From contig KI547169.1 of the NCBI GenBank assembly GCA_000497835.1, positions 437,853 to 501,852 of the forward strand: 64,000 nt of DNA, given 5' to 3'. The notes beneath the pieces are model-generated. The model ran no database searches, was not told where the DNA came from, and was given only the letters and a program-made list of their open reading frames with translations. Positions within the stretch are counted from its first letter, which is position 1, and each line of letters starts with the position of its first letter. The translations under genes were made by a program, and so were the position numbers. Of this stretch, positions 30,682-40,026 are shown in pieces. The DNA is from a gamma proteobacterium L18. Its GTDB lineage: Bacteria > Pseudomonadota > Gammaproteobacteria > Pseudomonadales > Pseudomonadaceae.

Positions 30682-31764
30682 TCAGATCAGGGTTTTACCA
30701 TGGCGCACGAACGTGGGGCGCACCACCCGTACCGGGTACCACTTGCCGCGGATTTCAACCTCGGCACGGTCGGCGGTGGCCATCGGCACCCGCGCCAGGG
30801 CGATCGATTTGCTCAACGTAGGTGAGAAACTACCACTGGTGATCTCCCCTTCGCCAATTTCTGCGATACGAACTACCTGGTGGGCCCGCAATACACCGCG
30901 CTCTTCCAGCACCAGACCGACCAGTTTTTCGCCAACACCCTGCTCGCATTCGACTTCCAACGCGGCACGACCGATGAAATCACGGGTGGTGGGTTCCCAG
31001 GCAATGCTCCAGGCCATGTTCGAGGTCAGCGGCGAATGCGCCTGGTCGATGTCCTGCCCGTAAAGGTTCATGCCCGCCTCCAGACGCAGCGTATCCCGGG
31101 CTCCCAGGCCGATCGGCGAGATGCCGGCACCGACCAGATCATTGAAGAACGCGGGCGCCTGATCGGCGGGCAAGACGATTTCCAGACCGTCTTCACCGGT
31201 ATAGCCGGTGCGGGCGATAAACCAGTCACCGTCGGTCAGGCCCTGGAAAGGTTTGAGGTGGCCGATCAGATTGGCGCGGGCCTGGCTGACCAATTGCGCG
31301 ACCTTATGCCGCGCCTCGGGGCCCTGAATGGCAAGCATGGCCAGCTCGGGGCGCTCGTTGATCTGCACGTCGAAATCGGCGCCGACGCGCTCGATCCAGG
31401 CCAGGTCCTGCTCACGGGTGGCGGCATTGACTACCAGCCGGTAGCCGTCCTGAACCAGGTAGACAATCATGTCATCGACGATGCCGCCGCGCTCGTCCAG
31501 CATGGCACTGTACAGCGCCGAACCGGTGGCTTGCAGGCGCTCGACATCGTTGGCCAGCAGGCGCTGGAGGAACGACCGGGCTTGCGGCCCGGCGATGTCG
31601 ATCACCGTCATGTGCGATACATCGAACACGCCGCAGTCGCGACGCACCTGGTGGTGCTCCTCGACCTGCGATCCATAATGCAGGGGCATGTCCCAACCGC
31701 CAAAATCGACCATCTTGGCGCCTAGGGCCAAGTGCAGGTCATACAGAGGCGTACGCTGTCCCAT
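30682..31764 (-). CDS. gcvT: Glycine cleavage system aminomethyltransferase (T protein)
   Basis: A 360-residue tetrahydrofolate-dependent enzyme that releases ammonia and forms 5,10-methylene-THF. Conserved parts are MVDFGGWDMPLHYGSQ near residue 15, the VFDVSHM segment, RTGYTGEDGLEIVLP and the C-terminal beta-barrel. It is first in the operon. GGAAGGAG lies 5 bp before the ATG. Confidence 0.95.
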   Translation of the reverse strand: MGQRTPLYDLHLALGAKMVDFGGWDMPLHYGSQVEEHHQVRRDCGVFDVSHMTVIDIAGPQARSFLQRLLANDVERLQATGSALYSAMLDERGGIVDDMIVYLVQDGYRLVVNAATREQDLAWIERVGADFDVQINERPELAMLAIQGPEARHKVAQLVSQARANLIGHLKPFQGLTDGDWFIARTGYTGEDGLEIVLPADQAPAFFNDLVGAGISPIGLGARDTLRLEAGMNLYGQDIDQAHSPLTSNMAWSIAWEPTTRDFIGRAALEVECEQGVGEKLVGLVLEERGVLRAHQVVRIAEIGEGEITSGSFSPTLSKSIALARVPMATADRAEVEIRGKWYPVRVVRPTFVRHGKTLI

Positions 31765-31871
31765 GGGTTTCTCCTTCCGGGATTGGCGAAAGCGCGAATA
31801 CTGGGCAAATCACCCGCAGGGCTCTGGAACAGGGCTTTGCGGGGTGCCTATAAAACCAGTTCACAATGACC

Positions 31872-31920
31872 GGCCGCGCAGAATGCCGCGCATTGTAGCC
31901 GCAAGGCGCGGCCCTGACAC
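31872..31920 (-). promoter_or_regulatory. Sigma-70-like promoter and GC dyad before gcvT
   Basis: On the minus strand GTGTCA (31915-31920), 17 bp, then TACAAT (31892-31897) match 4/6 and 5/6 of consensus, predicting a leader of about 120 nt. GGCCGCGC (31872-31879) and GCGCGGCC (31906-31913) form an inverted repeat across the -10. The leader shows no glycine-riboswitch core sequence. Confidence 0.45.
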
Positions 31921-31935
31921 CTTTGGGCACAGGCG

Positions 31936-33534
31936 TCATGAGGTTTGACCGATCCGTCGTGCCGAACGTCGAATCAGGCCGATAACCGGCAACAAGCCCA
32001 CCAGCACCAACGTCAGCGCCGGCAGCGAGGCGCGGGCCCACTCCCCTTCACTGGTCATTTCGAAGATACGCACCGCCAGCGTGTCCCAGCCAAAGGGGCG
32101 CATCAACAGCGTAGCGGGCATTTCCTTGAGCACGTCGACAAACACCAGCAGCGCGGCGCTCAGGGCACCGGGCAGCAGCAAAGGCAGGTAGACCCGGCCA
32201 AACAGACGAGCGCCGCCGACGCCCAGGCTGCGTGACGCCTCGGGCAACGACGGGCGGATCTTGGCCAGGCTGCTTTCCAGCGGGCCGTACGCCACCGCCA
32301 TGAAACGCACCAGGTAGGCCAGCAACAACGCGGTCAGGCTGCCCAGCAGCAGCGGTCGGCCTGCCACGGGGATGACCAGCGCCTTGTCCAGGTAACTGAA
32401 GGCCAGCATGATCGACACCGCCAGCACCGAGCCTGGCAGGGCGTAGCCCAGGTTTGCGAGCCCCACGCCCACGCCGATGCCGCGCGTAGGCACCAGACGC
32501 CGGGCGAACGCTAGCAGCAACGCCAGCGTTACGGTCACCAGCGCTGCCAGCCCGCCCAGGTACAGGGTATGCAGGATCAGCCCCCCATAACGCTCATCCA
32601 GATCAAAGCGCCCGCGCTGCCAGCACCACACAATCAGTTGCAGCACCGGCACCACGAACGCACAGGTGAACACCAGGCCACACCACGTGGTGGCGGCTGC
32701 TGCCCGCCAGCCGTGCAAGCGATACAGCATCTGCCCACGCACCCGCTCACTGCCTGCGTGAGCCGCGCCACGCAGACGCCGCTCCCCGTACAGCACCAGC
32801 ACCACGGCGATCAGCAGCAGGCTAGCCAGTTGCGCTGCGCTGGACAGGCTGAAGAAGCCGTACCAGGTCTTGTAGATCGCCGTGGTGAAGGTGTCGAAAT
32901 TGAATACGGCCACCGCACCGAAATCGGCCAGGGTTTCCATCATCGCCAGGGCAATGCCGGCGCCAATGGCCGGCCGCGCCATGGGCAAGGCCACGCGCCA
33001 GAAGGCCTGCCAGGGCGTCTGCCCCAGTACCCGCGCCGCCTCCATCAGGCCGCGGCCCTGGGCCAGGAACGCGGTACGCGCCAGCAGGTAGACATAGGGG
33101 TAGAACACCAGCACCAGCACGATGATCACGCCACCGGTGGAGCGCACGCGCGGCAGGCGCAAACCGCTGCCGAACCCTTCGCGCAGCAGCGTCTGCACCG
33201 GGCCGGCGAAATCCAGCAGGCCGACAAAGACAAACGCCAGCACATACGCGGGAATGGCGAAGGGCAGCATCAGCGCCCAGTCCAGCCAGCGCCGCCCGGG
33301 GAACTGGCACAGGCTGGTCAGCCACGCCAGGCTCACACCCAGCAGGGTCACGCCAACGCCGACGCCCAACAGCAAGGTCAAGGTATTGCCCAGCAAGCGT
33401 GGCAGTTGGGTAGCCCACAGGTGCTCCCAGATCGATGCATCAATGCTCTGCCACGACAGCAGCAACACGCTGAGCGGCAGCAGCACCAGCGCCGCCATGG
33501 CGTAGACCGGCAGGTACCAGCGACGCTGGTGCAT
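31936..33534 (-). CDS. Ferric iron ABC transporter permease (FbpB type)
   Basis: A 532-residue inner-membrane permease made of two fused six-helix halves, typical of FbpB/AfuB. An EAA loop occurs in each half: EAARVLGQTPWQAFWRVALP and EASRSLGVGGARLFGRVYLP. It imports ferric iron handed over by the binding protein encoded just upstream. Start at ATG 33534; a TTG at 33546 overlapping the upstream stop is the alternative. No ATPase gene adjoins, so the ATPase must be supplied from elsewhere. Confidence 0.87.
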   Translation of the reverse strand: MHQRRWYLPVYAMAALVLLPLSVLLLSWQSIDASIWEHLWATQLPRLLGNTLTLLLGVGVGVTLLGVSLAWLTSLCQFPGRRWLDWALMLPFAIPAYVLAFVFVGLLDFAGPVQTLLREGFGSGLRLPRVRSTGGVIIVLVLVFYPYVYLLARTAFLAQGRGLMEAARVLGQTPWQAFWRVALPMARPAIGAGIALAMMETLADFGAVAVFNFDTFTTAIYKTWYGFFSLSSAAQLASLLLIAVVLVLYGERRLRGAAHAGSERVRGQMLYRLHGWRAAAATTWCGLVFTCAFVVPVLQLIVWCWQRGRFDLDERYGGLILHTLYLGGLAALVTVTLALLLAFARRLVPTRGIGVGVGLANLGYALPGSVLAVSIMLAFSYLDKALVIPVAGRPLLLGSLTALLLAYLVRFMAVAYGPLESSLAKIRPSLPEASRSLGVGGARLFGRVYLPLLLPGALSAALLVFVDVLKEMPATLLMRPFGWDTLAVRIFEMTSEGEWARASLPALTLVLVGLLPVIGLIRRSARRIGQTS

Positions 33535-33542
33535 GGGCGGCG

Positions 33543-34544
33543 TCAATTCCAGCCGGCGCGATCCATCAGGCGGATTGCTTCGGCCTGACGCTTGCCGGCC
33601 ACTTCAACCGGCAGGGTGTCGGCTTTGAAGCTGCCCCAGCTTGCGACTTCGGCTGATGGCTGAACATGTGGGTTGGCAGGGAATTCCTGGTTGGTGTCGG
33701 CGAAGATCTTTTGCGCTTCAGGCCCGGTCATCCACTCCACCAGCGCCTTGGCAGCTTCGGGGTGCGGCGCGTGGCGGGTCAGGCCGATGCCCGACAGGTT
33801 CACGTGCACGCCACGGTCGCCCTGGTTGGGCCAGAACAGCTTGATGGGCAGTTGCGGGTCCTGGCGGTGCAGGCGGCCGTAGTAGTAGGTGTTGACGATG
33901 CCCACGTCGCACTGGCCGGCCTTGATGGCCTGCAGCACGGCGATGTCGTCGGAGAACACGTCGGTGGACAGGTTGTTGACCCAGCCCTTGAGAATGGTCT
34001 CGGTCTGCGGCGCACCGTGGGTTTCGATCAGTGTGGCGGTCAGCGACTGGTTGTAGACCTTTTTCGCCGTGCGCAGGCACAGGCGCCCTTCCCACTGCGA
34101 ATCGGCCAGCGCTTCGTAGGTGGACAGTTGTTCTGGCTTCACCCGGTCGCTGGAGTAGGCGATGGTACGAGCCCGCAGGCTAAGGCCGGTCCAGTCACGG
34201 CCGGCGGCACGATATTGCGGCGGGATGTTGGCATCGATAACGCTGGACTGGATGGGCTGCAGGATGCCCATCTGCTCGGCTTGCCACAGGTTGCCGGCGT
34301 CCACGGTCAACAGCAGGTCGGCGGTGGCGTGCTCCCCTTCGGCCTTGATGCGCTGCATCAGCGGCGCTTCCTTGTCGGTGATGAACTTGATCGGCACGCC
34401 GGTTTTCGCGGTGTAGGCGTCGAATACCGGTTTGATCAGCTCGTCGATGCGCGAGGAATACACCACCACCTCGTCGGCGGCGCGGGCTTCATGGGCGAAC
34501 AAGGTCAGGGCCAGTGCAGTCAGGACACGCTTGGTCGCCAGCAT
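33543..34544 (-). CDS. Ferric iron ABC transporter substrate-binding protein (FbpA type)
   Basis: A 333-residue periplasmic binding protein with a signal peptide ending HEARA before [15 protein letters not shown]. The paired tyrosines that bind Fe(III) in FbpA are visible in [12 protein letters not shown]. The fold is type II periplasmic binding protein. It is the first gene of a two-gene iron importer operon, directly followed by the permease. Confidence 0.88.
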   Translation of the reverse strand: MLATKRVLTALALTLFAHEARAADEVVVYSSRIDELIKPVFDAYTAKTGVPIKFITDKEAPLMQRIKAEGEHATADLLLTVDAGNLWQAEQMGILQPIQSSVIDANIPPQYRAAGRDWTGLSLRARTIAYSSDRVKPEQLSTYEALADSQWEGRLCLRTAKKVYNQSLTATLIETHGAPQTETILKGWVNNLSTDVFSDDIAVLQAIKAGQCDVGIVNTYYYGRLHRQDPQLPIKLFWPNQGDRGVHVNLSGIGLTRHAPHPEAAKALVEWMTGPEAQKIFADTNQEFPANPHVQPSAEVASWGSFKADTLPVEVAGKRQAEAIRLMDRAGWN

Positions 34545-34572
34545 GGGAAATACTCTCGAAGTCGATTGAGCT

Positions 34573-34591
34573 GCGAATGGTAGAGAATCGC
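34573..34591 (-). promoter_or_regulatory. Weak Fur-box-like site before the iron importer
   Basis: GCGAATGGTAGAGAATCGC is a partial dyad matching about 10 of 19 positions of the Fur consensus, 29 bp upstream of the binding-protein ATG. Position is right for Fur repression, but the match is weak. Confidence 0.25.
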
Positions 34592-34683
34592 TTTTAGCAT
34601 CTCAATCGAACTCGAAACCAAGCAGTTACCAGATGTTTCCCAGAATTTAAGCACACCTTGATCTTGTGGGACCGGGGAGGGTG

Positions 34684-35907
34684 TTATGGCTTGGCCAGCT
34701 CCGGCAGGTCGCCGCTCAGGCCCAGGGCCTGGCGCACGAACATGGCCTTGGCTTCGGGCATCTGCTCTACCCACTTCAGGCCGCTGTTGCGCAGCCAGCG
34801 CACGGGCAGCGGGTCGGCCTGGAACAGGCGCTCGAAGCCTTCCATGGCCGCCATCAGCGCCAGGTTGTGGGGCATGCGTCGGCGCTCGTAGCGGCTCAGT
34901 ACACGCACGTCGGCCAGGCGCTCGCCACGGCTGTGGGCGTGCAGCAGCTCTTCGGCCAGCACCGCAGCGTCAAGGAAGCCCAGGTTCACGCCCTGCCCGG
35001 CCAGCGGGTGGATGGTGTGCGCGGCGTCGCCGATCAGCACCAGGCCTTCGGCCACATAGCGTTTGGCGTGGCGCTGGCGCAGCGGCACGCACAGGCGCTT
35101 GTCGGCATGCTCGACGGTACCCAGACGACCTTCGAAGGCACGTTCCAGCTGGGTGCAGAACGTCTGGTCATCCAGCGCCATCAGGTGTTCGGCTTCGGTT
35201 GGGGTGGTGGACCAGACGATTGAGCACCAGTGCTGCTGATCAGCGTGGTCCAGCGGCAGGAAGGCCAGCGGACCATCATCGGTGAAACGCTGCCAGGCCG
35301 TGCGTTGGTGCGGTTGCGCGCAGCGCACGCTGGTGACGATGGCGTGGTGCAGGTAATCCCATTCGCGGGTTTCGCAACCCGCCAGGCGGCGTACAGCCGA
35401 ATGCGCACCGTCGGCGGCCACCACCAACGGGGTGCGCACGGTGCGGCCGTCGGCCAGGGTCAGCAGCCAGTCGTCGCCAGAGCGGCGCAACTGCTCCAGG
35501 CGTGCGTTGGCCAGCAGGCCGGTGTCGCTGTCGTGCAGTTGCTCCAGCAAGGCGTCCTGCACCACACGGTTCTCGACGATATGGCCCAGCACTTCGGCAT
35601 GCACGCTGGCCGCACTGAAGTGGATATGCCCAGTGCCACTGCCATCCCAGACGCTCATCTCGCCATAGGGGCTGGCACGGCGGCGGGCAATGCCCTCCCA
35701 GGCACCCAGGCGCTCGAGGATACGTTGGCTGGCCGCCGACAACGCGCTGACACGTGGTTCAAAGGGCGCCTGGGCGTCAAACGCCTTGACGCTCAACGGG
35801 CTGCCGTCGACCACCAGGATTTCCAGGCCGCTGTTCTGCAACGCCAGGGCCAGGGCACTGCCCACCATGCCGGCGCCGACTACTACCAGATCTGCACGCA
35901 TTTCCAT
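34684..35907 (-). CDS. ubiI: UbiH/UbiI-family FAD monooxygenase (VisC)
   Basis: A 407-residue flavoprotein hydroxylase of the UbiH/UbiF/VisC/COQ6 family, expected to hydroxylate the ring of a ubiquinone precursor (C5 position for UbiI). FAD motifs are VVVGAGMVGSALALAL at residue 8, VAADGAHSAVRRLAG and GDAAHTIHPLAGQGVNLGFL. It is the last gene of the ygfB-pepP-ubiH-ubiI cluster, which is conserved across gammaproteobacteria. The choice of UbiI over another ring hydroxylase rests on this synteny. Confidence 0.85.
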   Translation of the reverse strand: MEMRADLVVVGAGMVGSALALALQNSGLEILVVDGSPLSVKAFDAQAPFEPRVSALSAASQRILERLGAWEGIARRRASPYGEMSVWDGSGTGHIHFSAASVHAEVLGHIVENRVVQDALLEQLHDSDTGLLANARLEQLRRSGDDWLLTLADGRTVRTPLVVAADGAHSAVRRLAGCETREWDYLHHAIVTSVRCAQPHQRTAWQRFTDDGPLAFLPLDHADQQHWCSIVWSTTPTEAEHLMALDDQTFCTQLERAFEGRLGTVEHADKRLCVPLRQRHAKRYVAEGLVLIGDAAHTIHPLAGQGVNLGFLDAAVLAEELLHAHSRGERLADVRVLSRYERRRMPHNLALMAAMEGFERLFQADPLPVRWLRNSGLKWVEQMPEAKAMFVRQALGLSGDLPELAKP

Positions 35908-35959
35908 GCTTAAGCCTGTTCCACGGAGGTGATAGGGAAATAAACCGACAAGGCCATGC

Positions 35960-37153
35960 TCAACCCTGCATATCGGCGCGGGTGCCCAGGCCCATGGCCT
36001 GGCGGGCGAACCAGCGCTTGGCCGGGGGCAGCAGGTCCAGGCCCAGCAGGCCGAGGTTGCGACCGGCAGCCACCAGCGGTTGGGAAGAACCGAAAAGACG
36101 CGTCACCTTGTCGGAAAAGCCGACCGTGAGGTCCTGATCCAGGCGCTGACGCTCGCGATAGCGCTGCAAAGTAGCGAAATCGCCCAGCGGCGCCTGGCTG
36201 GCCAGCAGCGCGTCGGCCAGCGATTGCACATCGCGCAGTGACAGGTTGAAGCCCTGCCCGGCAATCGGGTGCAGCGCGTGGGCAGCGTTGCCCAGCACCA
36301 CCAGATTGGAGCGTATCTGCTCCTCGGCCTCGACCAGCATCAGCGGGTACAGGTGCCGCGCGCCGACCTGCTGCAAGGTGCCCAGGCGGTAGCCGAACAC
36401 GCCTTGCAGCTCGCGCAGAAAGGCACGCTCGTCGATCTCGGCCAGGCGTTTGGCGTCCATACCCTGACGGGTCCAGACCAAGGCGCAGCGGTTGTCCGGC
36501 AATGGCAGCAAGGCCATCGGGCCGTCGTCGGTAAAACGTTCAAAAGCCAGGCCTTCATGGGGCTGGCTAGGGCTGATGTTGGCGATCAGGGCGCTCTGGT
36601 CATAGGGCCGCTGACGCACGCCGATACCCAGTTGCTCGCGCAGGCCGGAACGCCCGCCATCGGCCAGCACCGCCAGATCGCAATCCAGGCTGGTGTCGTC
36701 GTTGAGCGTCAGGCGATAGCCGTCGTCCAGCACCTGCATGCGGGTGACTTCGGCAGGCACGCGCCAGCTCACCACCTCAGGGTCCAGCGCCTGCCACAGG
36801 CATTGGCCCAACCAGGCGTTTTCCACCACGTAGCCCAGCGCCGGCACGCCTTCTTCCAGGGCCGTCAGGCGGGTGACGCCGAAGCGGCCGCGGTCGGACA
36901 CGTGGATCTGCTTGATCGGCTCGGCACGACGGTGAATGTGCTGCCACAACCCCAGGCGCTCGTAGATCTGCCGGGTGCCGAACGACAGCGCCGAGGAGCG
37001 CGCGTCGTAGCTGGGCTGGTAGGTATCGCCAGGGGCGAAGGGTTCGATCAGGGTGATCTTCCAGCCACGCGCCTTGGCGCCGGCCTGCAGGGCCAGGGCC
37101 AGGCTGGCGCCGACCAGGCCGCCGCCGATGATTGCCAGGTTCACGCGATTCAT
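35960..37153 (-). CDS. ubiH: 2-octaprenyl-6-methoxyphenol hydroxylase UbiH
   Basis: A 397-residue FAD-dependent monooxygenase that hydroxylates C1 of the ubiquinone ring. Motifs: LAIIGGGLVGASLALALQ at residue 6, VLADGGRSGLREQLG, and VLGNAAHALHPIAGQGFNL. The start at 37153 (MNRVNLAIIGGG) overlaps the pepP stop by 4 bp; the longer open frame to 37288 runs into pepP and is rejected. It is co-transcribed with pepP and ubiI. Confidence 0.93.
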   Translation of the reverse strand: MNRVNLAIIGGGLVGASLALALQAGAKARGWKITLIEPFAPGDTYQPSYDARSSALSFGTRQIYERLGLWQHIHRRAEPIKQIHVSDRGRFGVTRLTALEEGVPALGYVVENAWLGQCLWQALDPEVVSWRVPAEVTRMQVLDDGYRLTLNDDTSLDCDLAVLADGGRSGLREQLGIGVRQRPYDQSALIANISPSQPHEGLAFERFTDDGPMALLPLPDNRCALVWTRQGMDAKRLAEIDERAFLRELQGVFGYRLGTLQQVGARHLYPLMLVEAEEQIRSNLVVLGNAAHALHPIAGQGFNLSLRDVQSLADALLASQAPLGDFATLQRYRERQRLDQDLTVGFSDKVTRLFGSSQPLVAAGRNLGLLGLDLLPPAKRWFARQAMGLGTRADMQG

Positions 37154-38490
37154 GCGGCCTCGGTACGTGCTTGAGCCATCAGGGCTTCGATTTCGGCAAC
37201 GGTTTTCGGCACGTCGCGGGTAAGGATGTCGCAACCGCTGCGGGTCACCACCACATCGTCCTCGATGCGCACGCCAATGCCGCGCCACTTCTTGGCGACG
37301 TTCTGGTTATCGGGGCTGATGTAGATGCCCGGCTCCACCGTCAGGGTCATGCCCGGCTCCAGCACCCGCCACTCGCCACCCACGCGATAATCGCCGACGT
37401 CGTGCACATCCAGGCCCAGCCAGTGGCCAGCCCGGTGCATGTAGAAGGCGCGGTAGGCCTCGCTGACGATCAGCTCACGTACGTCACCCTGCAGCAGGCC
37501 CAGCTCCACCAGGCCTTCGGTGATGACGCGTACCGTGGCCTCGTGGGCTTCGTTCCAGTGGCGATTGGGGCCAATGGCGGCGAACGCCGCTTCCTGGCTC
37601 TTGAGCACCAGCTCGTAGATGGCTTTCTGCTCGGGCGAGAAGGTGCCGCTGACCGGGAAGGTACGGGTGATGTCGCTGGCGTAGCAATCGATCTCACAAC
37701 CGGCGTCGATCAGCACCAGGTCGCCGTCCTTGAGCAGGGCGTCATTCTCCTGGTAGTGGAGGATGCAGCTATTGCGCCCGGCGGCGACGATGGAGCCATA
37801 GGCCGGCATCTTTGCGCCGCCCTTGCGGAACTCATAATCCAGCTCGGCTTCAAGGCTGTACTCGTGCAGCCCGGCGCGGCAGGCCTGCATGGCACGCACG
37901 TGGGCACGGGCGGAGATCTGCGCGGCATGGCGCATCACCTTCACTTCGTTGGCCGACTTGTACAGGCGCATGTCGTGCAGCAGATGGTCCAGCGCCACGA
38001 ATTCCTCGGGCGGCTGGGAGCCCAGGTCGGCCTTGGAACGGATCACGTTGATCCACTCCATCAGGTGCCGGTCGAACTCGGTGTTGCTGCCCATGGCCGT
38101 GTACACCCGGTCGCGACCTTCGATCAGGCCGGGCAGGATGTCGTCGATATCGGTGATGGGGAACGCATCATCGGCGCCATATTCGCGAATGGCGCCCTCC
38201 TGCCCCGCGCGCAGGCCGTCCCATAGCTCGCGCTCGGGATTGCGTTCGCGGCAGAACAGCACGTATTCCCCGTGCTCGCGGCCCGGGATCAAGGCGATCA
38301 CCGCCTCGGGCTCGGGGAAGCCGCTCAGGTACTGGAAGTCGCTGTCCTGGCGGTACACGTGCTCCACGTCGCGGTTGCGGATGGCCACTGCGGCGGCCGA
38401 CAGAATCGCGATGCTGTTGGGCTCCATCTGTGCCATCAGAGCCTTGCGTCGACGAGCGTATTCCGACTTCGGGATATGAATTACTGGCAC
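37150..38490 (-). CDS. pepP: Xaa-Pro aminopeptidase P
   Basis: A 446-residue M24 metallopeptidase that removes N-terminal residues preceding proline. The two-metal site is seen in LVLIDAGCEIDCYASDITRT, the GHWLGLDVHDVGDY histidines, MTLTVEPGIYI and GVRIEDDVVVT. Start choice: GTG at 38490 (VPVIHIPKSEYARRRKALM) fits homologues; the ATG at 38538 lies inside the preceding gene. AAAGGG precedes the GTG. It lies between ygfB and ubiH in one operon. Confidence 0.91.
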   Translation of the reverse strand: MPVIHIPKSEYARRRKALMAQMEPNSIAILSAAAVAIRNRDVEHVYRQDSDFQYLSGFPEPEAVIALIPGREHGEYVLFCRERNPERELWDGLRAGQEGAIREYGADDAFPITDIDDILPGLIEGRDRVYTAMGSNTEFDRHLMEWINVIRSKADLGSQPPEEFVALDHLLHDMRLYKSANEVKVMRHAAQISARAHVRAMQACRAGLHEYSLEAELDYEFRKGGAKMPAYGSIVAAGRNSCILHYQENDALLKDGDLVLIDAGCEIDCYASDITRTFPVSGTFSPEQKAIYELVLKSQEAAFAAIGPNRHWNEAHEATVRVITEGLVELGLLQGDVRELIVSEAYRAFYMHRAGHWLGLDVHDVGDYRVGGEWRVLEPGMTLTVEPGIYISPDNQNVAKKWRGIGVRIEDDVVVTRSGCDILTRDVPKTVAEIEALMAQARTEAA

Positions 38491-38509
38491 AGGCAGGCCC
38501 TTTTTCGCA

Positions 38510-39061
38510 TCAGTGCAGGGAAGGCTTGGCAGCCGCAACCGGCTTGGCGCACTCGGTGAACAGCAGCATCGGCGCCACGCGCAGGTACTCCATCACTTCC
38601 ATGTAGTCGCTTTCGGCGTCTTCGGATTCTTCCAGCGCTTCCTGCACCTGGGAAATGGCGTCCATGTCCTGAAGGATTTCCTGGGCTTCCTGGCTCAGGT
38701 TCTTGCCACCCGAGTGCAGGCCGAAACCGGTCAGGAAGCCTTGGCACCATTGGCCCAGGGCCGTGGCGCGTTCGGTCAGCGAAGCGTCGTCGCTCGGCAG
38801 CAGGATGACGATGGTCACGTCTTCGCCGGTGAGTTCGCCCTGCACCATCTGCTGCAGGCCAACCAGCGCGTTGCGCACGTTGTCCGCAGGCTCGGTGTCC
38901 AGCGACAGCGCAGCGTCGGCCAGCCAGCCTTCGGCGTCGAAATCGGCGCCAGCGCAGCTGCGGCCCAGCAACAGGCCGTGCAGCTCGGCAGGGGATACGG
39001 GGTGACCGCCAGCATTGAGCAGGTCGGCAAAGCCTTGATACGGGGATTTCTGAATAGACAT
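38510..39061 (-). CDS. ygfB: UPF0149 family protein (YgfB)
   Basis: A 183-residue all-alpha acidic protein. Conserved parts are the N-terminal [17 protein letters not shown] and the [11 protein letters not shown] segment. In P. aeruginosa the homologue has been linked to control of an autolysis and beta-lactam resistance programme; otherwise its biochemical role is unknown. It leads the pepP-ubiH-ubiI cluster and is divergent from zapB-like/zapA. Confidence 0.88.
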   Translation of the reverse strand: MSIQKSPYQGFADLLNAGGHPVSPAELHGLLLGRSCAGADFDAEGWLADAALSLDTEPADNVRNALVGLQQMVQGELTGEDVTIVILLPSDDASLTERATALGQWCQGFLTGFGLHSGGKNLSQEAQEILQDMDAISQVQEALEESEDAESDYMEVMEYLRVAPMLLFTECAKPVAAAKPSLH

Positions 39062-39204
39062 GGCAACTAGGCGCCAGGCGGCGCAATGACTAGAATGAAG
39101 ACCTTGTATCCTAGCACCGGCAGGCGCGCCAAGACCATCGACGCGGCCAACTCGTTAACACGCAAGGCCTTGCGCCACTCCACGATCGTAGCGAACGGGA
39201 CCCC

Positions 39205-39414
39205 ATGGAACAGAACGACCTGCAAGCGCTGATGGGCCGACTCGAACAACTGATCGACCGAGTCGAGCAACTAAAACGACAAAACGGACTCCTATTAGCG
39301 CAGGAAAAATCCTGGCGCGAGGAGCGCGCACACCTCATAGAAAAAAACGAAATCGCCCGGCACAAGGTCGAGTCGATGATTTCGCGCCTCAAGGCCCTGG
39401 AGCAAGACTCATGA
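39205..39414 (+). CDS. ZapB-like coiled-coil protein (TIGR02449 type)
   Basis: A 69-residue almost wholly coiled-coil protein (LQALMGRLEQLIDRVEQLKR). Members of this family are found directly upstream of zapA in pseudomonads and are thought to help organise the Z ring with ZapA, by analogy with ZapB. The stop overlaps the zapA ATG by 4 bp (ATGA). AACGGGA lies before the start. Confidence 0.85.
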   Translation: MEQNDLQALMGRLEQLIDRVEQLKRQNGLLLAQEKSWREERAHLIEKNEIARHKVESMISRLKALEQDS

Positions 39415-39728
39415 GTTCAAGCAATAGCGTCACCGTGCAGATCCTCGATAAAGAGTATTCGATCATTTGCCCTCCCGAGGAGCGCAGCAACCTGGTGAGC
39501 GCGGCGCGCTACCTGGATGGCAAGATGCGCGAGATCCGCAGCAGCGGCAAAGTGATCGGCGCCGACCGCATCGCCGTGATGGCCGCGCTGAACATTACCC
39601 ATGACCTGCTGCACAAGCAGGAGACCCCCGAACTGACCGCCAGCGGCTCCACCCGCGAACAGGTTCGCGACCTGCTGGAACGTGTGGATCTGGTGCTTGC
39701 CACTGATCAGGATGAAACCCGGGGCTGA
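39411..39728 (+). CDS. zapA: Cell division protein ZapA
   Basis: A 105-residue FtsZ-binding protein. The N-terminal globular domain (VTVQILDKEYSIICPPEERS, then LVSAARYLDGKMREIR) is followed by a C-terminal coiled coil. It cross-links FtsZ filaments at midcell. It is coupled to the upstream zapB-like gene. The 6S RNA promoter starts at its stop codon, a conserved order in gammaproteobacteria. Confidence 0.94.
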   Translation: MSSSNSVTVQILDKEYSIICPPEERSNLVSAARYLDGKMREIRSSGKVIGADRIAVMAALNITHDLLHKQETPELTASGSTREQVRDLLERVDLVLATDQDETRG

Positions 39729-39754
39729 AACATTCAGATTGTTTCGGGTATACT
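39725..39754 (+). promoter_or_regulatory. 6S RNA promoter
   Basis: CTGAAA (39725-39730) and TATACT (39749-39754) with an 18-bp spacer, 4/6 and 5/6 of sigma-70 consensus. The -35 overlaps the zapA stop codon region. Predicted start is near 39761. Confidence 0.6.
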
Positions 39755-39760
39755 TGCGCC

Positions 39761-39940
39761 GCTCCCTGGAGTGCTTGCCAGTCGGTCATGTCCCTGAGCC
39801 GATACGCACAACCACGGGGGTTGCACGCTGAGGCCGGTGCGCATGTCCGCTTGACGGAAAGCCTTAACGCCTCCTGCAATCTCCACCTTGAACTTTCGGG
39901 TTCAAGGGCTACACCGACAGCGGTTCGTCGGGGAGTCTCG
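39761..39940 (+). ncRNA. ssrS: 6S RNA
   Basis: This RNA binds and sequesters sigma-70 RNA polymerase in stationary phase. Recognition rests on segments shared with the E. coli molecule: CCCTGAGCCGATA near the 5' side, AAGCCTTAA in the middle, and the hairpin CCTTGAACTTTCGGGTTCAAGG near the 3' side. The ends pair (CTCCC near 39763 with GGGAG near 39931). It sits between zapA and fthC, the usual location. Ends are estimates to within about 5 nt. Confidence 0.88.
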
Positions 39941-40026
39941 CTTTATCTGCCCCTGCCTGGCCTCGCCGGCATGGGCATCCGCCCCGCCGCCCTGCGCGGC
40001 CCGGGCGCTTCAGGATGGCCTTCGCC

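Noticed and set aside
31765..31935. Glycine riboswitch before gcvT
   Set aside because: The leader lacks the conserved purine-rich core sequences of the glycine aptamer; only a GC dyad and a promoter are visible.
34660..34683. GTGGGACCGGGG half-repeat past the ubiI stop
   Set aside because: Only one arm is present, with no inverted partner nearby; probably a decayed family A copy.
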